Shown: piece after piece, positions 1-5,197 of the stretch
Layout of the letters: every line of letters begins with the position of its first letter
How positions within the stretch are numbered: position 1 is the first letter of the stretch
DNA from: DASYTH01 sp035712165
GTDB taxonomy: Bacteria; Actinomycetota; Actinomycetes; Mycobacteriales; Pseudonocardiaceae
DNA: 6,662 nucleotides
Reading direction: 5' to 3'
NCBI RefSeq assembly: GCF_035712165.1
Contig: NZ_DASTBH010000278.1
Span: 1-6,662, forward strand
The notes under the pieces: generated by a model
What the model saw: the letters and a program-made list of their open reading frames with translations, nothing else
Databases searched by the model: none
Told to the model about the DNA's origin: nothing
Position numbers and translations under genes: made by a program

Positions 1-1272
1 GTCCAGAACACCAGCAACTACTACTACCTGGCGCTGACCGGCTCCGGTTCGGTGGAGTTGGGCAAGCGGGTCGCGGGTGGGTTCAGCACGCTCGCCTCCG
101 CGCCTGCGGCCGTGGTCGTCGGCTCGTGGCACACCGTGCGGTTGGAGGCGTTCGGCTCGACGCTGCGCGGTTTCCTGGGCAACACCCAGGTGGTCACGGC
201 GACCGATGGCACGTTCTCCAGCGGCCGGATCGGTCTGGCGACGCTGTTCGCCTCCGCGTCCTTCGACGACGTCGTGGTGACCGACACGCCGGGCGTCGGC
301 AACCCGCCGACGACCACGACCACCACCCCGCCGACCCCGGGCAGTTGCGACACGTCCGGCCGGCCGGTCGGCTTCGCCTCGGTCAACACGTTGGGGCAGA
401 ACGGAACCACCGGTGGGGCCGGTGGGCCGACGGTCGAGGTGGAAACCGCGGCGGAGTTCCTCGGTGCGATCGCCGCGTCCGGGCCGCTGAACATCTGCGT
501 GCGCGGCACGATCGCGTTGCCGGGGCCGATGCACAGCATCGGGTCCGACAAGTCGATCATCGGTGTCGGTTCGACGGCCGGGTTCACCGGCGGCGGGCTG
601 AACATCGGTATTCCCAACGACGACGCGATCACCGCGCCGCCGGCGAACGCGGTGCACAACGTCATCGTGCGCAACCTGTCGTTCCGGAACTGGCCGGACG
701 ACGCGATCAACGTGCAGATGTTCTCCCACCACGTCTGGTTGGACCACAACGACATCGGCGGCGGCGGGTTCGACGGCGCGATCGACATCAAACGCGGTTC
801 GAGCTACATCACGGTTTCCTGGAACCACACGCACAACCACACCAAGAACATGTTGCTCGGGCACGACGACGGGGCCGGCGCGCAGGACATCGGCCGGCTC
901 AAGGTGACCTACCACCACAACTGGTTCGACCAGACCCCGCAGCGCAACCCGCGGGTCCGGTTCGGCGAGCCGGTGCACGTGTTCAACAACTACTACCTGC
1001 ACAACACCGATGTCGGCGTGGCCTGCCAGGCCAATGCCGGATGTCTGGTGGAGGGCAACTACTTCGAGAACACCGAGGAGACGGTGACCAACCACTACGC
1101 CGGTCCGACAGGGCGGTGCGTGGCGCGCAACAACGTGCTCGTCGGGGAGTCGGGGCAGCCGGACTGCTCCGGCACCGTGCAGGAGGCCCGCGACTACTAC
1201 AGCTACACGCTGGACGACCCGAACACCGTCAAGAGCAGCGTGATGGCCGGGTCCGGGGTCGGGCACGTGTAG
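1..1272 (+). CDS. Secreted pectate lyase, PL1 family, with N-terminal concanavalin-like domain (5' truncated)
   Basis: This enzyme likely cleaves polygalacturonate (pectin) by calcium-dependent beta-elimination outside the cell. The frame is open from base 1 and gives 423 residues; the true start and any signal peptide lie upstream, and the ATG at 52 is internal. Residues 1 to about 98 resemble a concanavalin/LamG-like beta-sandwich ending in FDDVVV, often a carbohydrate-binding or accessory module. A Thr/Pro linker (about 102-113) follows. Residues 116-423 are a PL1 right-handed beta-helix. Visible PL1 signatures are VWLDHND (245-251), DGAIDIK (258-264), and RNPRVR (315-320), which is the RxPxxR motif; its first Arg is the likely catalytic base. 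Asp233/234, Asp258 and Asp262 are candidate calcium ligands by comparison with known pectate lyases. The family is clear; pectate lyase versus pectin lyase is inferred from the acidic calcium-site residues. Confidence 0.93.
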   Translation, partial: VQNTSNYYYLALTGSGSVELGKRVAGGFSTLASAPAAVVVGSWHTVRLEAFGSTLRGFLGNTQVVTATDGTFSSGRIGLATLFASASFDDVVVTDTPGVGNPPTTTTTTPPTPGSCDTSGRPVGFASVNTLGQNGTTGGAGGPTVEVETAAEFLGAIAASGPLNICVRGTIALPGPMHSIGSDKSIIGVGSTAGFTGGGLNIGIPNDDAITAPPANAVHNVIVRNLSFRNWPDDAINVQMFSHHVWLDHNDIGGGGFDGAIDIKRGSSYITVSWNHTHNHTKNMLLGHDDGAGAQDIGRLKVTYHHNWFDQTPQRNPRVRFGEPVHVFNNYYLHNTDVGVACQANAGCLVEGNYFENTEETVTNHYAGPTGRCVARNNVLVGESGQPDCSGTVQEARDYYSYTLDDPNTVKSSVMAGSGVGHV

Positions 1273-1283
1273 GATTTGCGCAG

Positions 1284-1310
1284 GATCATGCAAAAACAGA
1301 ACAGATCACG
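1284..1310. repeat. Spaced direct repeat GATCAYG in AT-rich gap
   Basis: GATCATG (1284-1290) and GATCACG (1304-1310) start 20 bp apart, about two helical turns, inside a 50-bp stretch (1271-1320) that has 29 A/T bases in otherwise GC-rich DNA. The pair sits just upstream of the proposed promoter of the GH87 gene, so an activator or operator site is possible. The motif matches no operator I recognise, and a 7-bp repeat with one mismatch could be chance. Confidence 0.3.
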
Positions 1311-1318
1311 GTAAAGAC

Positions 1319-1354
1319 TTGTGTGGGCAGGTATCGCGGTCCTATGGTCGCGTC
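1319..1354 (+). promoter_or_regulatory. Probable promoter giving a leaderless mRNA for the GH87 gene
   Basis: TTGTGT (1319-1324) and TATGGT (1343-1348) are spaced 18 bp apart. They match the actinobacterial -35 (TTGNNN) and -10 (TANNNT) patterns. The ATG at 1355 begins 6 nt after the -10 hexamer, where transcription would normally start. No purine-rich Shine-Dalgarno sequence precedes the ATG, so translation from a leaderless transcript is the simplest reading. Confidence 0.55.
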
Positions 1355-3337
1355 ATGCTGTCGCGTTGGGCCGCAATCGCGGCGGCCACGGTGACCATCG
1401 CCGGCCTCTCTCCAGCCGGCACCGCCGACGCCCACCCGGCCCCGGCCGTGACGCGCGCCGGGCTCGATCCCGCGCTCGTCACGGGCCGGGGCGCCCAGGT
1501 CGACTTCGCCGAACAGGAGGCGGAGAACGCCAGGACCACCGGCACCGTGATCGGGCCGGACCGGACCGCCTACACCCTGCCGGCGGAGGCGTCCGGCCGC
1601 ACCGCGGTGCGGCTGTCCGCCGGGCAGTACGTCGAGTTCGCGCTGCCGGCCCCGACGAACGCGATCACCGTGCGGTACAGCATCCCGGACGCGCCGGGCG
1701 GCGGGGGGATCACCGCGCCGCTGGCTGTCACGGTCAACGGCGGGCACCGCCGGACCATGACGCTGACCTCGCAGTACGCCTGGCTCTACAACCAGTACCC
1801 GTTCACCAACGACCCCGGCGCGGACCTGCTGCACCCGGACTGGTGGATCACCGAATGCTCGTGCGTGCCCGACCAGACCACGCCTCGCCCGGTCATCACG
1901 AAACCGTTCCGCCCCAGCCACTTCTACGACGAGCAGCGCCTGCTGCTCGGCCGGACCTTCCGGGCGGGGGACCGGCTGCGGCTGACCGCGCCGGCCGGAA
2001 GCCCGGCCGCGTGGACCGTGATCGACCTGCTCGACACGCAACTCGTCGGCCGGCCGCACGTGGCGACGCGGGCGGCCAACGTGGTGCTGTTCGGCGCGGA
2101 CCCCACCGGCCGGCGCGACTCGGCCGACGCGCTGGACCGGGCGATCGCCTTCGCCCGCCGGCACCGGCTGCCGGTGTACCTGCCTCCGGGCGTCTTCCAG
2201 GTCAACCGGCACATCATCGTCGACGACGTGACGATCGAGGGCGCCGGCAACTGGCACACGATCGTGCGCGGGCGCGAGGTCGCGCTGGACCCGCCGGCGC
2301 CGGACGGGTCGGTGCACACCGGCGTCGGTTTCTACGGCCGGGACGCGGCGGCGGGCGGCAGTACGGGCGTGCACCTGTCCGGGTTCGCGATCGAGGGCGA
2401 CGTGCGCGAGCGGATCGACACCGACCAGGTCAACGGCATCGGCGGGGCCATGTCGCATTCGACGATCGAGGGCCTCTACCTCCACCACACCAAGGTGGGC
2501 CTGTGGTTCGACGGGCCGATGACCGGCCTGCGGGTCACCGGCAACATCATCACCGACCAGATCGCGGATGCGCTGAACTTCCACACCGGCGTGACGAACT
2601 CGGTGGTGTCGAACAACTTCGTCCGCAACACCGGCGACGACGGACTGGCCATGTGGTCGGAGACAACCGCCAACGCCGGCAACGTGTTCGACCACAACAC
2701 CGTGCAGAGTCCGGTGCTGGCCAACGGGATCGCGCTCTACGGGGGCGGGGACGCGACGGTCTCGGCGAACCTGGTCGCCGACCCGGTCCGGGAGGGCAGC
2801 GGCATCCAACTCGGCACCCGGTTCGGCGCCGTGCCGTTCACCGGGCGGATCCGGATCACCGACAACACCACGGTGCGCGCCGGAACCTACGAGCTGAACT
2901 GGAACATCGGGCTGGGCGCGATCTGGATCTACGCGCTGGAGCACAGCATCGACGCCGACATCCAGGTCGTCGGCGACCACTTCCTGGACAACGGGTACAA
3001 CGCGATCATGCTGGTCAGCGACTGGCCGGTGAAGGACCTGTACTCGATCACCAACGTGACCTTCGCCGACCTCCGGGTGGACGGCGCCGGCACCTCGGTG
3101 CTCAGCGCCCGGTCGGCCGGCTCGGCGTCGCTGCGCAACGTGGACGCCCGCAACGTGGGCGCGGTCGGCGTGAACAACTGCGGCTCGTTCCACTTCACCC
3201 CGGCCGGTTCCGAGTTCTCGCTGACCGACCTGGGCGGCAACGACGGCGGGTGGCTGGCCGGCTGGCAGCTGCCGAACACGATCACCTGCGAGGACCGCCC
3301 GGTGGTGGTGCCGCCGCCTCCGCCATCTCGGTGGTAG
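1355..3337 (+). CDS. Secreted GH87 alpha-1,3-glucanase / mycodextranase
   Basis: This is predicted to hydrolyse alpha-1,3-glucosidic bonds (mutan, nigeran or fungal wall alpha-glucan) outside the cell. The 660-residue protein starts at ATG 1355; the in-frame TTG at 1319 would add 12 residues ahead of the signal peptide and coincides with the -35 element. Residues 1-26 form a signal peptide ending TADA before HPAP. Residues about 45-235 are a beta-sandwich region containing the WWITECSCVP segment (163-172). From about 240 (ADPTGRRDSADAL) runs a right-handed beta-helix. Asp405 followed by the Asp428-Asp429 pair in TGDDGLAMWS fits the three-aspartate active site known for GH87. Exactly four Cys (168, 170, 609, 645) suggest disulfides. 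It is compact compared with Bacillus/Paenibacillus GH87 enzymes, which carry extra binding modules, and ends in a short proline-rich tail. The exact linkage specificity is inferred. Confidence 0.88.
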   Translation: MLSRWAAIAAATVTIAGLSPAGTADAHPAPAVTRAGLDPALVTGRGAQVDFAEQEAENARTTGTVIGPDRTAYTLPAEASGRTAVRLSAGQYVEFALPAPTNAITVRYSIPDAPGGGGITAPLAVTVNGGHRRTMTLTSQYAWLYNQYPFTNDPGADLLHPDWWITECSCVPDQTTPRPVITKPFRPSHFYDEQRLLLGRTFRAGDRLRLTAPAGSPAAWTVIDLLDTQLVGRPHVATRAANVVLFGADPTGRRDSADALDRAIAFARRHRLPVYLPPGVFQVNRHIIVDDVTIEGAGNWHTIVRGREVALDPPAPDGSVHTGVGFYGRDAAAGGSTGVHLSGFAIEGDVRERIDTDQVNGIGGAMSHSTIEGLYLHHTKVGLWFDGPMTGLRVTGNIITDQIADALNFHTGVTNSVVSNNFVRNTGDDGLAMWSETTANAGNVFDHNTVQSPVLANGIALYGGGDATVSANLVADPVREGSGIQLGTRFGAVPFTGRIRITDNTTVRAGTYELNWNIGLGAIWIYALEHSIDADIQVVGDHFLDNGYNAIMLVSDWPVKDLYSITNVTFADLRVDGAGTSVLSARSAGSASLRNVDARNVGAVGVNNCGSFHFTPAGSEFSLTDLGGNDGGWLAGWQLPNTITCEDRPVVVPPPPPSRW

Positions 3338-3338
3338 A

Positions 3339-3349
3339 TCCACTGTGGA
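3339..3349. promoter_or_regulatory. Perfect 11-bp palindrome upstream of VanZ-RDD gene
   Basis: TCCACTGTGGA has perfect 5-bp arms around a central T. It lies 1 bp after the GH87 stop codon and 3 bp before the proposed -35 of the next gene. The placement suits a regulator site. It is too short, and lacks a T tract, to be a convincing terminator, and no known operator is recognised. Confidence 0.3.
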
Positions 3350-3352
3350 GGC

Positions 3353-3385
3353 TTGAAGCGGGCAAACACGGGGTATAAGAGCGTC
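3353..3385 (+). promoter_or_regulatory. Possible promoter for leaderless VanZ-RDD mRNA
   Basis: TTGAAG (3353-3358) and TATAAG (3374-3379) resemble -35 and -10 hexamers, but the 15-bp spacer is shorter than the usual 17-18 bp. The GTG at 3386 lies exactly 6 nt after the -10, as at the GH87 gene. The bases just before the two starts are also alike (GCGTC before GTG here, GCGTC before ATG there). This favours GTG 3386 as the start. Confidence 0.45.
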
Positions 3386-4600
3386 GTGGTCGCCACCTAT
3401 CTGCTCCCGGTCACCACCGCGCTCGCGGTGTTCCCGATCGTCGTCCTGCTGGTGATGCTGCCGGTCGCCGTGGTCAGCTACCGCCGCCGGGGCCGGGCGG
3501 GTGGCTGGACCACGGTGGTGATCTACGGCTTCCTGTTCTACCTGCTCGCGGCGGCCATGCAGACGGTGATCCCGCTGCCCAGCAACCCCAGCGCCTACTG
3601 CGCCACCCGGACCTACGCCAGCACCCCGCAACTGCAGCCGTTCTACTTCATCGACGTGGTCTCCACCCGGGCGCGCGGCGACTGGAGCCTCGCCGGCATC
3701 CTGCACAACCCCCCGCTGTGGAGCACCGCGCTCAACGTGGTGCTGCTGCTGCCGCTGGGCTTCTTCCTCCGCTACGTCGCCCGCACCCGGTTCCTGGCCG
3801 CCGCGGCGATCGGCTTCGGCGTGTCGCTGCTGTTCGAGCTGACCCAGCTGACCGGCAACTGGTTCATCTACCCGTGCGCCTACCGCCTGTTCAGCGTCGA
3901 CGACCTGATCCTCAACACGGCCGGCGCGGTGCTCGGCTGGCTGCTGGCCGGCCCGGTCGGCCGCCTGCTGCCGGCGGTGGAACCGGAGCGGGAACGCCGT
4001 CGCTACGCCGCCAGGGTCACCCCCAGCCGGAGGTTGTTCGCCCTCCTCGCCGACGCCGTCGGTTTCGCCGTTCTCACCGGCTTCGTCCTGGGCCTGACCA
4101 TCCTGTTCGGCGCCGCCACCGCCCCGGTCACCCCCACCGTGCCGGTGCTGGCCGTGCTCTGGTTCCTGGTGGTGCCGGTGCTCACCGGCTCCACCCCCGG
4201 CAAACGCGCCATGCTGCTCCGTCTCCAACGCACCAACGGCCGCCGCCCCGGCCTCCTGTCGGTGTTGGTACGCAACGGAATCCTCCTGTCACCGCTGTGG
4301 CTGGCCTGGCTGACCCTGTCGGTGGAGCACTGGAGCCTCCCCACCCTCCTGCTCCCGCTCGCCCTGCTGTTGTCGATCTTCCTGGTCCTCGTCTGGTCCC
4401 CCCTCGCCGTCTTCTTCGGCAACGAACCCACCCCCTACGAACGCCTCTCCCGCACCATCAACATCGCCATCCCACCCGCCCCACCGCCCCCGCCCGGGCG
4501 CCGGCGCCGCTTCCCGGCGGGCCCGGTCGAGATCCCGCCGCAGCCAGGGACTCGCGTTCTGGAGGCGGGAACCCGTCAGGGGGGACCGGCGGGACGGTAG
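3386..4600 (+). CDS. VanZ-RDD fusion membrane protein
   Basis: This is a polytopic membrane protein of 404 residues from GTG 3386. The in-frame TTG at 3353 is disfavoured: its GGAGG is only 1 nt away and it would prepend a polar stretch to the first membrane helix. The first half is a VanZ domain with about five membrane helices, FELTQ (150-154) and SVDDLILNTAGAVLG (from 170). The second half is an RDD domain beginning RRLFALLAD (215-223), with STPGKRAMLLRL in a cytoplasmic loop and TPYERLSRT near residue 350. The third RDD-type acidic position is Glu352 instead of Asp. Positive-inside topology puts Cys72 and Cys164 in two extracytoplasmic loops, so a disulfide is possible. A Pro/Arg-rich cytoplasmic tail ends the protein. 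VanZ of enterococci gives low-level teicoplanin resistance, but most homologues have no assigned role, and resistance is not implied here. Confidence 0.85.
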   Translation: MVATYLLPVTTALAVFPIVVLLVMLPVAVVSYRRRGRAGGWTTVVIYGFLFYLLAAAMQTVIPLPSNPSAYCATRTYASTPQLQPFYFIDVVSTRARGDWSLAGILHNPPLWSTALNVVLLLPLGFFLRYVARTRFLAAAAIGFGVSLLFELTQLTGNWFIYPCAYRLFSVDDLILNTAGAVLGWLLAGPVGRLLPAVEPERERRRYAARVTPSRRLFALLADAVGFAVLTGFVLGLTILFGAATAPVTPTVPVLAVLWFLVVPVLTGSTPGKRAMLLRLQRTNGRRPGLLSVLVRNGILLSPLWLAWLTLSVEHWSLPTLLLPLALLLSIFLVLVWSPLAVFFGNEPTPYERLSRTINIAIPPAPPPPPGRRRRFPAGPVEIPPQPGTRVLEAGTRQGGPAGR

Positions 4601-4609
4601 CTTGTGGAC
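4598..4609 (+). promoter_or_regulatory. Putative -10 overlapping the VanZ-RDD stop codon
   Basis: TAGCTT (4598-4603) fits TANNNT and is followed by 6 nt and then ATG 4610. Its first three bases are the stop codon of the preceding gene. No good -35 is visible at 16-19 bp upstream. The alternative is translation from GTG 4604 using GGGACGG (4591-4597) as a weak Shine-Dalgarno, with the gene cotranscribed from upstream. Confidence 0.35.
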
Positions 4610-5155
4610 ATGAGCTGGGGACGGGTGCTGGCGGCGGTCGGGGTGTTGGTGCTGGTGAGTGGGGTGTCGGCCGCCGACACCGAGCGGTTCATGTTGGCCG
4701 AGGGGCCGATGCTGAGCCGCGCTGAGCAGTGGTACCGGCTGTCGCCGGTGTACGACCAGGATGCGTGCTTCAGGGTGGACGGGGGGTATGCCGGCACCGA
4801 CTGGTCGGGGGTGCTGGGCGGGTGCCAGCGGCCGTACTACCGGACCGACTGCTCGGGGTTCGTGTCGATGGTGTGGGGGTTGCCGTTCAGCTACGCGACG
4901 CCGCGGGACGGGTTGGACCGGGATCTGGCCGACGTCTCCCAGGTGATCACCAAGGATCAGCTGCGGGCCGGGGATGCGCTGCTGGCCTGGGGCCGGCACG
5001 TGCGGCTGTTCGTGCGGTGGACCGACGCCGCCCGGACCCGGTACCTGGCTTACGACTTCGGTGCGACACCGGTGAAGCATCAGGTCTACGTGTGGGACGG
5101 GGCGGGCGAGTACGACTACGTCCCGATCCGTTACCGGGGGCCGAACGACGACTAG
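4610..5155 (+). CDS. Small secreted NlpC/P60-like cysteine hydrolase
   Basis: This is probably an exported peptidoglycan- or amide-cleaving hydrolase. The 181-residue protein starts at ATG 4610 (GTG 4604 would add two residues). A hydrophobic N-terminus ends at a plausible cleavage site, VSA before ADTE (after residue 21), leaving about 160 residues. The DCSGFVSMVWG segment places a candidate nucleophile at Cys81, and LRAGDALLAWGRHV places the candidate His at 130, the order seen in NlpC/P60 folds. The third polar residue is not obvious; Asp149 in AYDFG is one option. Cys53 and Cys72 could form a disulfide. The gene follows the VanZ-RDD gene by 9 bp, and both look envelope-related. The substrate is unknown, and a related amidase or transglutaminase-like role cannot be excluded. 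Confidence 0.72.
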   Translation: MSWGRVLAAVGVLVLVSGVSAADTERFMLAEGPMLSRAEQWYRLSPVYDQDACFRVDGGYAGTDWSGVLGGCQRPYYRTDCSGFVSMVWGLPFSYATPRDGLDRDLADVSQVITKDQLRAGDALLAWGRHVRLFVRWTDAARTRYLAYDFGATPVKHQVYVWDGAGEYDYVPIRYRGPNDD

Positions 5156-5197
5156 GCGCGTTTCGCAGTGCCTGTCGAACCCGAAGCCAAACCGGGT

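Noticed and set aside
304..342. Short ACC/CCG-rich run as a microsatellite
   Set aside because: It encodes the Thr/Pro linker between two domains of the pectate lyase and needs no other explanation.
1275..1294. Small inverted repeat TTTGC...GCAAA after the pectate lyase gene as a terminator
   Set aside because: The stem is only 5 bp, AT-rich, with a 10-nt loop and no T tract following on the plus strand.
126..1394. Plus-strand Arg/His-rich open frame over the pectate lyase
   Set aside because: It is an out-of-frame shadow; the frame open from base 1 contains all PL1 motifs.
3353..3355. TTG as start of the VanZ-RDD gene
   Set aside because: The GGAGG at 3347-3351 is 1 nt away, too close for a ribosome site, and the added residues are polar and precede the first membrane helix.
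1286..4228. A 980-codon open frame on the minus strand spanning three plus-strand genes
   Set aside because: Its translation is low-complexity (His/Arg/Gly/Val-rich) with no recognisable domain, and the opposite strand carries clear PL1, GH87 and VanZ proteins. Long antisense frames are normal in high-GC DNA.
5179..5197. ACCCG...CGGGT hairpin between the convergent genes as a bidirectional terminator
   Set aside because: The stem is 5 bp with a 9-nt loop and no flanking T tract. The position is suitable but the structure is too weak to call.
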